64,000 bases of DNA from Betaproteobacteria bacterium (lineage in GTDB: Bacteria; Pseudomonadota; Gammaproteobacteria; Burkholderiales; Casimicrobiaceae), in the NCBI GenBank assembly GCA_013298695.1, contig JAAFIS010000003.1:1-64000 (forward strand). Direction: 5' to 3'. A program made the translations under genes and the position numbers. The notes under the pieces were generated by a model that was not told the origin of the DNA, did not search any database, and worked only from the letters and a program-made list of their open reading frames with translations. Position 1 is the first letter of the stretch. The number at the start of each line of letters is the position of its first letter. This document shows positions 24,664-34,146 of this stretch, piece after piece.

Positions 24664-25623
24664 TTATTTCAGCAAACCCACTTCTTTATAAAACTTCTCC
24701 GCACCCGGATGCAGTGGGATGCCCGCGCCTGCAATCGCGTTTTGGCGAACAATCGATTTGCCTTTTGCATGACCCGAATCGAGCGCCTTGCGGGTGTTGT
24801 CGTTCCACATCGCTTTGGTGATGTTGTAGACGAGCGTTGTGTCTTGCTTTGCGCTAGTCACCCATTGCGCGCCGACCGCAAGCGTTTTCACTGCGCCGAT
24901 GCCTTTGTAGGTGTCAGCGGGAATGCTGTCTGCGGAATAGAAATTGAATTGCTTGGCGAGCTTTTCTGCTTCGGGGCCGCTGATCGAAAGAATATCGATG
25001 CCGCCGGTCGCTGCGAGTTCAGCAATTGCGCCCGCAGGGTAGCCGCCAACGAAGAAGAACGCGTCAAGCGAATTGTCTTTGAGCTTTTCTCCTGCGGCGT
25101 TGGGCTTTAAGTTCTCAACCTTGATGTCTTTTTCGCTAATGCCATAGGCCGCGAGAATCGCGCGCGCATTCACGAGCGTGCCGGAGCCTGGCTCATCGAG
25201 CGACACGCGCTTGCCTTTGAGATCAGCAATCGTTTTGATGTTCGCTGCTTTCCGAACGACTAAGTGAAAGCTCTCAGGGTACAAATTCGCGATCAAGCGA
25301 AGATCCGCGACTTTTGGTTTGCCTTCAAACGTGCCGGTGCCGGTGAATGCCCAATACGCGACGTCAGCCTGCGAGAAACCTGACTCAGCACCACCGCCTT
25401 GAATCGCGTTCACATTCGCCACGGAGCCATTCGATGCCACCGCTGTTGCCACCAAATTGGGCACCGCAGGCTGCGAAATCGCATTGGCGATCAAGCCGCC
25501 AATTGGGTAATACGTGCCCGCTGGCCCGCCGGTATTGATGCGAAAAAATGTTTGTGCGCCAGCGCCAAAACTAAAACTGAGCGTTGCAGCGCCGAGTAGC
25601 GCAGCGAGAAGAGTGCGTTTCAT
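24664..25623 (-). CDS. TAXI-family TRAP transporter solute-binding protein
   Basis: A 319-residue periplasmic protein with signal peptide MKRTLLAALLGAATLSFSFG, cleaved near GAGA-Q. The mature start FFRINTGGPAGTYYPIGGLIANAIS is the TAXI hallmark (TGGxxGTYYPxGG), and LKGKRVSLDEPGSGT marks the ligand cleft. It captures a substrate, commonly a dicarboxylate or amino acid, for the fused TRAP permease downstream. The gene and permease form one transport unit separated by 194 nt holding repeats and a terminator. Confidence 0.93.
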   Translation of the reverse strand: MKRTLLAALLGAATLSFSFGAGAQTFFRINTGGPAGTYYPIGGLIANAISQPAVPNLVATAVASNGSVANVNAIQGGGAESGFSQADVAYWAFTGTGTFEGKPKVADLRLIANLYPESFHLVVRKAANIKTIADLKGKRVSLDEPGSGTLVNARAILAAYGISEKDIKVENLKPNAAGEKLKDNSLDAFFFVGGYPAGAIAELAATGGIDILSISGPEAEKLAKQFNFYSADSIPADTYKGIGAVKTLAVGAQWVTSAKQDTTLVYNITKAMWNDNTRKALDSGHAKGKSIVRQNAIAGAGIPLHPGAEKFYKEVGLLK

Positions 25624-25894
25624 AAAACCTCCGGGAGTTAAACGTATGCCGCATTCAATCGCAGCAAATTAGTAGTCGATTGTAGGCGTCCAAACGACAG
25701 CGTTCATGCGAGCTTTGCATGAACGCGCTTTCTTCGAAATGCTCAATTTTTGAGCACTAAACTTTCTATCAACTATATTGCTCAAAGCGCAATTTAAATG
25801 GGCAACGGCGCTCATCAATTCAATGACCAATAAATGTAATAAACATCGCAGAATCGATTTTGAACGGGCTAAACAAGCCAAAGCTAAGCATCGA
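25624..25894. other. Intergenic hairpins near the TAXI gene
   Basis: 271 AT-rich nt with no gene. A 9-bp hairpin CGTTCATGC-N7-GCATGAACG spans 25700-25724 and a second hairpin GCTCAA-TTT-TTGAGC spans 25741-25755. A single half-hairpin GCGCAATTTAAATGGGC lies at 25787-25803, similar to the right end of the paired-hairpin elements but without a partner at the usual distance. Confidence 0.45.
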
Positions 25895-26902
25895 TTAGTC
25901 CAGGCGCACTTCCGCCGTCGTGATCACTTTCTTCCACTTTTCGTTTTCACTTCGCAATACTGCTGTGAGCGCATCCGCGGTGCCGCCAACAGGCTCTGCA
26001 CCTTGGCTCGCGAAGCGGTCTTTCACATCCTGGCTCTGCACCGCTTTTGCTACTTCGCGTTGTAGCTTCTCTACGATCTCGCGCGGCGTGTTCGCTGGTG
26101 CAAACAGTCCGAAATACGTGTTGACTTCATAGCCCGGCAAACCCGATTCAGTAACCGTAGGAACCTCGGGCAATAGCGGTGAGCGTTTCGCCGAAGTCAC
26201 AGCAAGCGCGCGGACTTTCCCGCTTTTGATGTGAGGCAGCGCCGAAACAATGGAATCAAAAATCAACTGCACTTGTCCACTCATCACGTCGGGCATGGCA
26301 AGCGCCGTGCCTTTGTAAGGAACATGCGTAATTTTTGTAGCCGACAGTTGTTTGAACAGCTCGCTTTGCAGATGAACGATGGTGCCGTTGCCGCTAGACG
26401 CGTAGTTCAATTTGTCCGGCTGCGCCTTCGCGAGTGCCACAAGCTGGCGCACATCGGCCACCTGCAAGTTCGGTGCGACGACGAGCACGTTGGTCGCGGT
26501 TGCGACTTCGCTGATCGGTGTGAAATCTTTCTCAGCGGTGTAGCCTAGATTTTTATAGAGCGACGGCGCGATGGAATGGGTGGAAGTGGTGCCGAGCAAA
26601 AGCGTGTAGCCATCGGGTGCGGCCTTCATCACCTCAGCGCTACCGAGCGTGCCGCCAGCGCCAGCGCGGTTTTCAACGATCACAGTTTGACCGATCTGCG
26701 CGACCAGTTTTTGTGCCAGAGTGCGAGCGATGATGTCGGTTGCACCGCCTGGAGGAAACGGGACCACCAAGCGGATTGGCTTGGACGGAAACGATTGCAC
26801 GGTCGCGGACGATTGTGCTGCGCTAACCGCGCTGAAAAGCAAAGTTGATGTGGCGGCGAGAAGCACTACGCAGCTGCGCGACCACGAAAAAAACTGCGTC
26901 AT
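25895..26902 (-). CDS. Bug-family (tripartite tricarboxylate transporter) binding protein
   Basis: A 335-residue periplasmic protein with a signal sequence (about 1-28, ending VSAAQ). The Bug family blocks are YPSKPIRLVVPFPPGG-like FPSKPIRLVVPFPPGGATDI, VENRAGAGGTLG, PDGYTLLLG and HVPYKGTALAMPDVMSGQV. Most Bug proteins lack an adjacent TctAB transporter, as here, and bind small carboxylates or aromatic compounds with unknown routes. The start at 26902 has GGGAA six bases upstream; a longer frame to 27043 lacks a signal peptide at its end. It is divergent from the outer-membrane protein gene. Confidence 0.9.
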   Translation of the reverse strand: MTQFFSWSRSCVVLLAATSTLLFSAVSAAQSSATVQSFPSKPIRLVVPFPPGGATDIIARTLAQKLVAQIGQTVIVENRAGAGGTLGSAEVMKAAPDGYTLLLGTTSTHSIAPSLYKNLGYTAEKDFTPISEVATATNVLVVAPNLQVADVRQLVALAKAQPDKLNYASSGNGTIVHLQSELFKQLSATKITHVPYKGTALAMPDVMSGQVQLIFDSIVSALPHIKSGKVRALAVTSAKRSPLLPEVPTVTESGLPGYEVNTYFGLFAPANTPREIVEKLQREVAKAVQSQDVKDRFASQGAEPVGGTADALTAVLRSENEKWKKVITTAEVRLD

Positions 26903-27158
26903 AAATATTCCCTGAAAATTTGAAACTGCGTTGATAGTAACGTCTACGCTCAGATGTAAGACGCCACGTTTCCACGAATTCGAAGGACGACATTTGTGCC
27001 TACAATTGTGAGGCGAAACGTCACTAGTCGAACCGCAAATCACTGACGCGGAGAACGATCAAATAACAACGGCTAGGCGCAGCGCATTGTTGCACGGGGG
27101 TTTTCTAAAACGTGCGGCGTACTTTTTCGCGCCGTGCATCGAGCTTATTAGGAGCCTT

Positions 27159-27851
27159 ATGTCATCGACCGCATCCTACTTTTTTTCCGCCGTCGCAGCC
27201 CTGAGTCTTGCGAATGCCGCGAACGCCCAGAGTAGTTGGTACGCAGGCGCATCCCTCGGCGCCACTTTCAACAGCGGAAACTATTCGAGTCAAGTTGTCG
27301 CCGCCGGCGAACCCATTGAAGGTTTCAGGTTCGTCAGCGCTGACCGTAAAAACGGCAGTGAGGCTGGCGGGCGGCTTGCGCTCGGCTATCGCTTCAATCC
27401 CATGTTTGCGCTTGAGCTGGGCTACGCGAACTTTGGAAAACAGAACGTCAATTACCAGTTTGAGAAGACGACGGGATTGATTCCGCCGGAGCGTTTTTTC
27501 ACGACGCGTGGACAGTTCAAACTAGATGGCATCACACTTGATCTCGTCTCAAGCGCGCCGGTCGGCGCCAATTTTTCGGTCAATGGCCGCGTTGGTTTGA
27601 TGTCGACTAATCTGCGCTATTCCGAAGTTGCGACGTTTTTGAACCAAGGCGACCGTGCGTTTTCCACATCTGACCGGCAAACTCGATTTCACTGGGGTTT
27701 GGGCGGCGCGTACCAGGTGAGCAAGCCCCTTGCAGTAACGCTTGATTACACACAGGTGCAGAGCGTTGGAACCCGATTCGCATGGAATGAAAAAGGCAAC
27801 GGACGCTTAAGCTACGGCTTACTTTCCGCCGGAATTCGCTACAACTTCTAG
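27159..27851 (+). CDS. Outer-membrane beta-barrel protein (OmpA/opacity-like)
   Basis: A 230-residue protein with a signal ending NAANAQ. The mature chain has alternating aromatic strands: SSWYAGASLGATF, GGRLALGYRFNPMFALELGYANFG, FSVNGRVGLMSTN and a terminal LSYGLLSAGIRYNF. The terminal Phe is typical for Bam insertion. About eight strands are predicted, as in OmpX/opacity porins. AGGAG lies 6 bases before the ATG at 27159, so the earlier TTG-started extension is unlikely. The function is unknown, perhaps surface adhesion or permeability. Confidence 0.8.
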   Translation: MSSTASYFFSAVAALSLANAANAQSSWYAGASLGATFNSGNYSSQVVAAGEPIEGFRFVSADRKNGSEAGGRLALGYRFNPMFALELGYANFGKQNVNYQFEKTTGLIPPERFFTTRGQFKLDGITLDLVSSAPVGANFSVNGRVGLMSTNLRYSEVATFLNQGDRAFSTSDRQTRFHWGLGGAYQVSKPLAVTLDYTQVQSVGTRFAWNEKGNGRLSYGLLSAGIRYNF

Positions 27852-27867
27852 CGCCGTCGCGATGAAC

Positions 27868-28932
27868 TCAATGGGTTCGAAAACGAGTCGTTAGCTGATC
27901 CGCTGCGGCAGACAGCTGCTCGATATCTACGTGCGCGAGCGAAACTCGCTCGGCACGAGATAGATTGACATAGTTTTTGCTAATCGCCTTTGTGTAGAGC
28001 GGGTCGTAGTGATCCACCATCAACGACCCAAAAAGCGCATCAATGTCTCGCGATTCGGCCTGACGTTGCCATGATTCGAGCAGCTTTGTGCCTCGTAGCG
28101 GTCTTAGCGGCTCGAGTTTTCCAACTAGCGCGAGCGGGTCGCTCACAAAATGCGCATAGTCGTTTCGGATATGCATTACGCGAGCAGACAGCGGCACGTC
28201 GAGCCACACGCACTCGCCCGTTTTCATACGCTCGCGCATCGCTTCCGGCATTTGCAAGAGCCCGATCTTTTTGCTTTCGGACTCAACAAAAACGGGCTTG
28301 TTTGGATCGAGGGAGCTGAGTTTCGCCCAGAGCAAAGTATCAAAGCGCTTCTGCGACGGTTGCGGTTCATCCGGCAAATCACCAAGCAATGATCCGCGAT
28401 GTTTCGCGATACCTTCAAGGTCAACGGTTTGCGCGCCAGCGCGATCAAGGGCGTGCAAGAGCGCGGTCTTTCCGGTTCCAGTAACACCGCAAATCGTGAC
28501 GTAATTGAATCGTCTCGACAACAGCGGCAGCTCTTCGTTGACGTGTCCGCGGAACGCTTTGTAGCCTCCGTCGAGTTGCACTGCATTGAAGCCGATTTCG
28601 CGCAGGATGTGCGTGGTCACGCCGGATCGCTTTCCGCCGCGCCAGCAATAGACAAGCGGCGACCAATCCTTTGGCTTGCTCGCAAAATGAGTCGCGATCA
28701 TGTCGCCGATGTTTTTGCTGACGAGCGCCGCACCGAACCGCTTTGCTTCAAACGGCGACTGCTGTTTGTTGATCGTGCCGACTTGGGCGCGCTCATCGTT
28801 ATCGAGTACCGGATGGTTTTTTGCGCCAGGAATGAAATCTTCAGCGTACTCACCGGGCGAGCGCACGTCGATAATTTCCTCACGTTGAATGTACGGCGCT
28901 ATTTCAGTCACCGTGATTTTGTTCGCTGCCAA
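27868..28932 (-). CDS. mnmH: tRNA 2-selenouridine synthase
   Basis: Replaces sulfur by selenium (through a geranylated intermediate) at the wobble 2-thiouridine of certain tRNAs. The 354-residue protein has an N-terminal rhodanese domain with catalytic Cys96 in YCWRGGKRSG and a C-terminal P-loop GVTGTGKT at residues 149-156. selD is not in the window. It begins right after the tesA stop (0 nt gap), so tesA-mnmH is probably one transcript. It is convergent with the barrel gene at a 16-nt distance. Confidence 0.93.
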   Translation of the reverse strand: MAANKITVTEIAPYIQREEIIDVRSPGEYAEDFIPGAKNHPVLDNDERAQVGTINKQQSPFEAKRFGAALVSKNIGDMIATHFASKPKDWSPLVYCWRGGKRSGVTTHILREIGFNAVQLDGGYKAFRGHVNEELPLLSRRFNYVTICGVTGTGKTALLHALDRAGAQTVDLEGIAKHRGSLLGDLPDEPQPSQKRFDTLLWAKLSSLDPNKPVFVESESKKIGLLQMPEAMRERMKTGECVWLDVPLSARVMHIRNDYAHFVSDPLALVGKLEPLRPLRGTKLLESWQRQAESRDIDALFGSLMVDHYDPLYTKAISKNYVNLSRAERVSLAHVDIEQLSAAADQLTTRFRTH

Positions 28933-29595
28933 TTACTTCAGCGCCCTCAGCAAAACTGGCCACACGGTATCTAGCAGCATCGGTTGCGCCTCGCGCGTCG
29001 GATGAATGCGATCTGCTTGAAAAAATTTCAAATCCGTGCCTAGTTTCTCTAAAAAAAACGGCACTAAATTAACCTTTGTTGCTTTCGCGACGTCACGGTA
29101 CATTGCCTCGAACGCGCTGGTGTACGCGAGGCCGAGATTGGGAGGCATGCGCATCCCAACCAACACCACTTCAGCGCCCGCTTTTTGAGATAACTCCACC
29201 ATCTTCTGCAAGTTCGCTTTCGAACCTGGCACTGGCGCGCCGCGCAAACCATCGTTGCCACCGAGTTCGATTACAACGTGTGTCGGCGAATGTTTTGCGA
29301 GCAACGCGGGTAAACGCGATAAACCGCCTGCAGTGGTGTCGCCGCTGATGCTGGCATTCGTTACTTTCGCCTTAATTTTTTGCCCTTCGAGCTTTTTGCC
29401 GAGCAAATCGACCCAACCTTCACCCGCAGCCAGCCCGTAACCTGCGGACAAGCTATCACCGACGATCAAAATGTGAGCGTCTTTTGCGTTCGCGAGCGAA
29501 ACCAGTGCGAGCGAACTGAAAGCAAAAACGGCGGTCAGACCGAGCAATTGCCGCGCAAAGGCGCGAAAATGAACAAAAGTAAACATAGTTAGCAT
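28933..29595 (-). CDS. tesA: GDSL-type arylesterase / thioesterase I
   Basis: A 220-residue SGNH hydrolase with a signal peptide (about 10-37), active in the periplasm on esters, acyl-CoA or lysophospholipid-type substrates. The catalytic serine is Ser48 in VGDSLSAGYG, GGND follows near 113-116 and DRIHP holds the catalytic Asp/His near the C-terminus. GGAAA before the ATG at 29595 supports this start. It is divergent from ybbA with only 9 nt between starts, the same arrangement known in Escherichia coli (tesA-ybbA-ybbP). Confidence 0.93.
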   Translation of the reverse strand: MLTMFTFVHFRAFARQLLGLTAVFAFSSLALVSLANAKDAHILIVGDSLSAGYGLAAGEGWVDLLGKKLEGQKIKAKVTNASISGDTTAGGLSRLPALLAKHSPTHVVIELGGNDGLRGAPVPGSKANLQKMVELSQKAGAEVVLVGMRMPPNLGLAYTSAFEAMYRDVAKATKVNLVPFFLEKLGTDLKFFQADRIHPTREAQPMLLDTVWPVLLRALK

Positions 29596-29604
29596 CGATT
29601 TTCC

Positions 29605-30327
29605 ATGAATGCAGATTTTGGCGGCGCAAGCGCTGCGCCCTCTCTAAGTACCTCGAACGCCCATGTGGCGATTGCCGCCGACAAACTCAACCGCACCGTG
29701 CCGCTCGGCGATCGTCAGCTCACCATTCTCGACGATGTGTCGCTCACGGTAAACGACGGCGAAACGCTCGCGATTGTCGGCGCGTCGGGTTCCGGCAAAA
29801 CCACCTTGCTCGGTTTGCTCGCCGGTTTGGATCGCCCGAATACCGGCAGCGTGTCGTGGCACGGCGAAGTGATCAATACGCTCTCCGAAGATGCGCTCGC
29901 GAAGAAACGCCAAGGTACGGTCGGTTTTGTGTTTCAGTCATTTCAATTATTGCCTGCACTCAACGCGCTTGAAAACGTGATGCTGCCGCTCGAACTCGCC
30001 AACAACGATGACGCTGAATCACGCGCCAAAGAATGGCTCACGCGCATGGGCTTGGGTGAGCGCATCGATCATTTACCGCGCCAACTCTCGGGCGGCGAGC
30101 AGCAACGCGTTGCCATCGCGCGCGCTTTCGCCGCGAGCCCGTCGATTGTGTTCGCCGACGAACCGACCGGCAATCTAGACACCGACACCGGCAACGAAAT
30201 TATCGACTTAATGTTTCAGCTCAATCGCGATCAAAAGACGACGCTGATTTTGGTGACGCATGATCTCGAACTCGCCGCGCGCTGCAATCGGCATATTCGG
30301 TTGGCGCGTGGGAAAGTTATCGCATGA
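29605..30327 (+). CDS. ybbA: ABC transporter ATPase, YbbA type
   Basis: A 240-residue ATPase of the LolD/MacB-like group. Walker [10 protein letters not shown] lies near residues 59-67, the Q-loop [19 protein letters not shown] follows, the signature is [14 protein letters not shown] and Walker B is [12 protein letters not shown]. It overlaps ybbP by 4 nt, and the pair probably forms a mechanotransmission-type complex acting on envelope lipids or lipoproteins. Divergent tesA shares the short upstream region. Confidence 0.93.
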   Translation: MNADFGGASAAPSLSTSNAHVAIAADKLNRTVPLGDRQLTILDDVSLTVNDGETLAIVGASGSGKTTLLGLLAGLDRPNTGSVSWHGEVINTLSEDALAKKRQGTVGFVFQSFQLLPALNALENVMLPLELANNDDAESRAKEWLTRMGLGERIDHLPRQLSGGEQQRVAIARAFAASPSIVFADEPTGNLDTDTGNEIIDLMFQLNRDQKTTLILVTHDLELAARCNRHIRLARGKVIA

Positions 30328-32840
30328 ACTTGACTCTCATCTTCCGTTTCGTCAAACGCGAACTTCGCACTTCTGAGGCGCGCATTTTGGTGCTCGCACT
30401 CGCACTCGCGGTGGCGAGCGTTGGCGCGGTCGGCATGTTTGCGGATCGGGTGAAGGGGGCGTTTGCGAATCAAGCCAATGTGTTGCTCGGCGCGGATGCG
30501 CTGATTTCTGGCGATCGCGAGCTTCCGGCGTCTTTGCCCGAAGAAGCCGCGCGATACGGCTTAAAAACCACACAATCTATTCGCTTCGGAAGTATGGTTG
30601 CCGCCCGCAGTAATGGGGCGAATGCGGGCGAAGCTGCTTTGTCAGATGTAAAAGCGATTTCTGCGCCTTATCCGCTGCGCGGGTCGATTGAAATTCGCGG
30701 CGAACCCACGAGCGCGGAGCCGCGCGGCAAGCGGATGCCCATCGCCGCCGATCAATCCACGCCGAAGCCGGGCGAAGTGTTCGTTGATGAACGACTGGCA
30801 TCGCGACTTAACGTAAAAGTCGGCGACACGATTGATCTCGGCAAACTCTCGCCGCGCATCGCACAAGTGTTCGTGGAAGAACCCGAAGTCGCCGGCAACT
30901 TTCTCTCCGCTGCGCCGAAAGTATTGATTAACGCGAACGATCTCGCGGCGAGCGAATTGCTCGGACCGGGTTCGCGCGCCTCGTATCGTTTGCAAGTCGC
31001 TGGCGCTCGCGCTGAAGAATTCGCGCAAGTGATCAAGCCGAAACTTGCGCCCGGCCAACGTTTGGAAACTGTGCGCGAACTGCGCCCTGAAGTAAAGAAC
31101 ACGCTCGAACGCAGCGAGCAATTTTTAGGGCTCGCCGCATCATTCGCGGTCTTCCTTGCGGTCGTTGCGATCGTGCTCGCACTGCGCCGCTATTTGAAAC
31201 GCGAAATCGATACAGCCACCATTTTCCGAACACTCGGCGCGGGACGCACGCAAACGCTCATTCATTTCATTGGGCAGTTCGCGCTCCTCTCGCTCATCGC
31301 CTGCGTGCTCGGGGTGATCGGTGCGTATCTCGCGCAAGCGGGGCTCGCGTATGTTGTGCGCGGACTGTTCGCCTCTGAATTACCGCCCGCAGGTGTAGCG
31401 CCGCTATGGCGAGCCTTTCTCACGGGCGTTGTGCTCTTGCTGGGCTTTGCATTGCCGCCGCTGGTCGCGCTCGCGAGCACGCCGCCGGTGCGCGCCTTGC
31501 GTCGCGATATGCAAATGCCAGGTGGCGGCGGCGTGATCGCGACCGTGCTCGGCATCGCAGCGGTGCTTGGCGTCGTGCTCATGCAGGCGCAGGATTTGAA
31601 AACGGGATTCATCTTTGTCGGTGGCATCGTCGCGCTGGTGGGCGCAGCCTCGCTTGGTGCGGCGGCGATGCTGTGGGGCGTTCGTCGCGTCACCAAAGCG
31701 CGAACGAAAAGCGCGTGGCAAATGGGCTTGGCGAATCTCGATCGTCGTCGTCTTTCCACAAGCATTCAGGTCGCCTGTTTGGGCTTGGGTGTGATGACTT
31801 TGATTACGGTGGGCTTCGTGCGCACTGATTTGTTCTCAGCATGGCAAAAATCATTGCCCGTTGACGCACCGAATCGCTTCCTCATCAACATTCAAAAAGA
31901 ACAAGTGGAACCGCTCACGAGTTTGTTGAAAGAACGCGGACAAGACGCAACTTTTTATCCGATGGTGCGCGGTCGATTGGTTGCGGTGAACGACAAATCG
32001 GTGTCGGGCAAAGACTACGTTGACGAGCGCGCCAAACGCCTTGTGGATCGCGAATGGAATATGTCGTCCGCTGATGCGCCGCCTAAAGGCAACGTGATTC
32101 TTTCCGGTAATTACTTCGGCGCAGACGCGAAGGACGAAGTCTCGCTCGAAGACGGCATCGCCACCACGCTCGGCGTGAAACTCGGCGACAAACTCACCTA
32201 CGATATCGCGGGCGACAAAGTCACCGTGACGATCACGAGCTTGCGCAAAGTTGATTGGGATAGCTTTCGCGTGAATTTCTTCGCGCTGGTGCCGAAGACT
32301 AACGTTGACGCGCTGCCGAAGAGCTACATCACGGCGTTTCATCTTCCAACAAACGATCTTAAAACGCTGCCCGCGATTGTGAACGCGGCGCCGAACGTGC
32401 TCGCGATTGATGTGTCGGAAGTGATGGAGCGCGTGCGAAGCATCGTCGAACAAGTCGCGAGTGCGCTCGAATTTGTGTTTCTTTTCACGCTGGCAGCGGG
32501 TTTGCTCACGCTCTACACCGCCGTCGTTTCCACGCAAGATGAACGTCGCTACGACACGGCGATTGTGCGCACGCTCGGCGGCACGCGCACGCAAGTCAGA
32601 AACGCGCTCGTTGCGGAATTTTCATTGCTAGGTGTCGCAGCGGGCGCGCTCGGCGTGCTGGGTGCGGTGATTCTTACCTGGGCGCTTGCAACGCGGATTC
32701 TGAAAATTGAATTTGTCGCCTCGCCGCTGGTGTGGGTCATCGGTCTGGTCGCCGCTACCGTGCTCACGTTAGTCGCCGGTTGGCTCGGAACGCGAAGCGT
32801 GCTTTCGACGCCACCAATTCGCGTGTTGCGAGAGGGGTAG
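30324..32840 (+). CDS. ybbP: ABC transporter permease, YbbP type (FtsX-like)
   Basis: An 838-residue membrane protein with an N-terminal helix, a large periplasmic domain, and two FtsX-like blocks of three helices each (about 265-400 and 710-835) plus two central helices. Features such as RTLGAGRTQTLIHFIGQFALLS and its partner copy RTLGGTRTQVRNALVAEFSLLG mark the duplicated permease core. It belongs to the family of E. coli YbbP and acts with YbbA. The exact cargo is unknown. Confidence 0.9.
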   Translation: MNLTLIFRFVKRELRTSEARILVLALALAVASVGAVGMFADRVKGAFANQANVLLGADALISGDRELPASLPEEAARYGLKTTQSIRFGSMVAARSNGANAGEAALSDVKAISAPYPLRGSIEIRGEPTSAEPRGKRMPIAADQSTPKPGEVFVDERLASRLNVKVGDTIDLGKLSPRIAQVFVEEPEVAGNFLSAAPKVLINANDLAASELLGPGSRASYRLQVAGARAEEFAQVIKPKLAPGQRLETVRELRPEVKNTLERSEQFLGLAASFAVFLAVVAIVLALRRYLKREIDTATIFRTLGAGRTQTLIHFIGQFALLSLIACVLGVIGAYLAQAGLAYVVRGLFASELPPAGVAPLWRAFLTGVVLLLGFALPPLVALASTPPVRALRRDMQMPGGGGVIATVLGIAAVLGVVLMQAQDLKTGFIFVGGIVALVGAASLGAAAMLWGVRRVTKARTKSAWQMGLANLDRRRLSTSIQVACLGLGVMTLITVGFVRTDLFSAWQKSLPVDAPNRFLINIQKEQVEPLTSLLKERGQDATFYPMVRGRLVAVNDKSVSGKDYVDERAKRLVDREWNMSSADAPPKGNVILSGNYFGADAKDEVSLEDGIATTLGVKLGDKLTYDIAGDKVTVTITSLRKVDWDSFRVNFFALVPKTNVDALPKSYITAFHLPTNDLKTLPAIVNAAPNVLAIDVSEVMERVRSIVEQVASALEFVFLFTLAAGLLTLYTAVVSTQDERRYDTAIVRTLGGTRTQVRNALVAEFSLLGVAAGALGVLGAVILTWALATRILKIEFVASPLVWVIGLVAATVLTLVAGWLGTRSVLSTPPIRVLREG

Positions 32841-32872
32841 AGCGCAATCTCATTGCGCTCTACGAATTTCAC

Positions 32873-33499
32873 ATGACACTTCCCCTCGAAACCCTCCGCC
32901 ATCACATCACTCGCGCTCACGCCGTCCAAAATTACATTTCGGGCGACGGCACGAGTGATGAGCGCAAGCTCGCGCATCAGGTGACGGGTCGCACGGTGCG
33001 CCCGGCAGCGGTGCTGATTTTGCTGATCGAGGGCGATGCGAAACACGAATGGGATATCGTGCTCACGCAGCGCACCGCGCACTTGCACGACCATGCGGGG
33101 CAAATCAGTTTTCCCGGCGGTCGCAAAGACGATGAAGACGTTGATTTGATCGCCACGGCGCTGAGAGAAGCGAACGAAGAAATCGGCGCGGACGCTTCGA
33201 AAATTGAAGTGATCGGCGCGTTGCCGAGTTATGTGACGATCACTGCGTACGAAGTGACGCCGATTGTTGCGGTGAGTGCGCCGCAATTATTCAAGGGCGA
33301 TCCGTTTGAGGTCGCAGACATTTTTCACGTGCCGCTTTCGCATGTGCTCGGTGAAGAAAATTGGCGCCGCGATAGTTTTCTGCGCGCGGGTTTGCGGCGT
33401 GACTATTGGGCCGTGCCCTACAAAGAGCGCTACGTTTGGGGCGCGACCGCGGGGATGTTGCGCACCTTAAAAATGACGCTAAGCGGCGCAAGTCAGTAG
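32873..33499 (+). CDS. nudL: NUDIX hydrolase, CoA pyrophosphatase-like
   Basis: A 208-residue hydrolase. The NUDIX box is present (GGRKDDEDVDLIATALREAN followed by EEIGA) and is preceded by the LHDHAGQISFPGG region that marks the CoA pyrophosphatase group (UPF0035 motif: LTQRTAHLHDHAGQISFPGG). It probably cleaves CoA or similar nucleoside diphosphate derivatives. The ATG at 32873 (MTLPLETL) fits the family. It starts 32 nt after ybbP and may be co-transcribed. The gene symbol rests on this motif, not on context. Confidence 0.85.
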   Translation: MTLPLETLRHHITRAHAVQNYISGDGTSDERKLAHQVTGRTVRPAAVLILLIEGDAKHEWDIVLTQRTAHLHDHAGQISFPGGRKDDEDVDLIATALREANEEIGADASKIEVIGALPSYVTITAYEVTPIVAVSAPQLFKGDPFEVADIFHVPLSHVLGEENWRRDSFLRAGLRRDYWAVPYKERYVWGATAGMLRTLKMTLSGASQ

Positions 33500-33529
33500 T
33501 CATATTACTTAATACCACTCACGATCAAA

Positions 33530-33613
33530 CGGCTATTTTGTTAGGTCTAGAGGTTGTTGATTGCTTATACCCGTCAAACAACTTATGCGCTCTTACGCCC
33601 AGTGCATTGAGCG
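33530..33613. repeat. Paired-hairpin 64-nt element, copy 4
   Basis: GTTAGGT at 33540-33546 and GCCCAGT at 33597-33603 span exactly 64 nt. The left hairpin is GGCTATTTTGTTAGGT, the right one GCCCAGTGCATTGAGC. The left arm is more diverged than in other copies. Confidence 0.55.
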
Positions 33614-33716
33614 ATTGAAGACTATTGCTGATCTTCGTTTTCATTGAGTGAATTGAAGCCTCACGCCTCTGACTTCTCGACGGCCGTAACCGCTTGAAAT
33701 CAATTGTGCAGTGCGG

Positions 33717-33743
33717 AACGAAACGCCACGTTTCGTTTTTTTT
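33717..33743 (+). terminator. Strong rho-independent terminator
   Basis: AACGAAACG and CGTTTCGTT form a perfect 9-bp stem around CCA, with a run of eight T residues. It lies between nudL and the small membrane peptide gene, insulating the latter. Confidence 0.85.
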
Positions 33744-33897
33744 GAAACATTGCGCTGATCTGCGTCTTGACGCGTGCGAATTTTGCGCAGAGCATCCGCC
33801 GCCTGACGTGTCATGCCGCCGCAAGAAAAACAAACGGAAGGTGGGCGAACGATGTGAAGGCGTCTTTGTAGTCGTTGATGCCAAAGAGGAGGAAATC

Positions 33898-34014
33898 ATG
33901 ACGTTACGCAAGACTGCCATTCGTGCAGGGTTCGTGGGATTGTTGGGGATCGTCGCCGCCGCGTTTGCTTGGTCGCAAGCCGCGCTCTATCGCTTGACTT
34001 ACAAAGCGCCGTAA
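33898..34014 (+). CDS. Small single-pass membrane peptide (38 aa)
   Basis: Very strong ribosome site (GAGGAGGAAATC directly before the ATG) on a 38-codon frame. The product has a basic start (MTLRKTAIR), one hydrophobic helix (about residues 10-30, AGFVGLLGIVAAAFAWS) and a short basic end (YRLTYKAP). No family recognised. It could be a small regulatory membrane protein or a leader coupled to the cytochrome gene 132 nt downstream. A longer in-frame extension upstream (to 33694) lacks support. Confidence 0.6.
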   Translation: MTLRKTAIRAGFVGLLGIVAAAFAWSQAALYRLTYKAP

Positions 34015-34146
34015 TCTCTCCACCGCGCCCCATCAAAGCGCGGGTTAGGGTCGCGATGGGTTTCGGTGGCTTTTCATCCATCGAGCCTGTTCTCGTCATC
34101 GCCGCGCGGATGCTTCCGCATGCGTATCCGCATCAGCCCGCAAACA

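Larger units (their letters stand above)
33500..33897. other. Intergenic region with element copy 4 and a strong terminator
   Basis: Almost 400 AT-rich nt without a clear gene. It holds a paired-hairpin element (33530-33613) followed by a perfect intrinsic terminator (33717-33743). Since nudL ends over 200 nt earlier, an uncharacterised small transcript could end here. Past the terminator the sequence leads to the strong ribosome site of the 38-codon gene at 33898. Confidence 0.5.

Noticed and set aside
32549-33286. 245-codon open frame on the minus strand over ybbP and nudL
   Set aside because: Composition rich in Arg/His and overlapping two well-supported genes.
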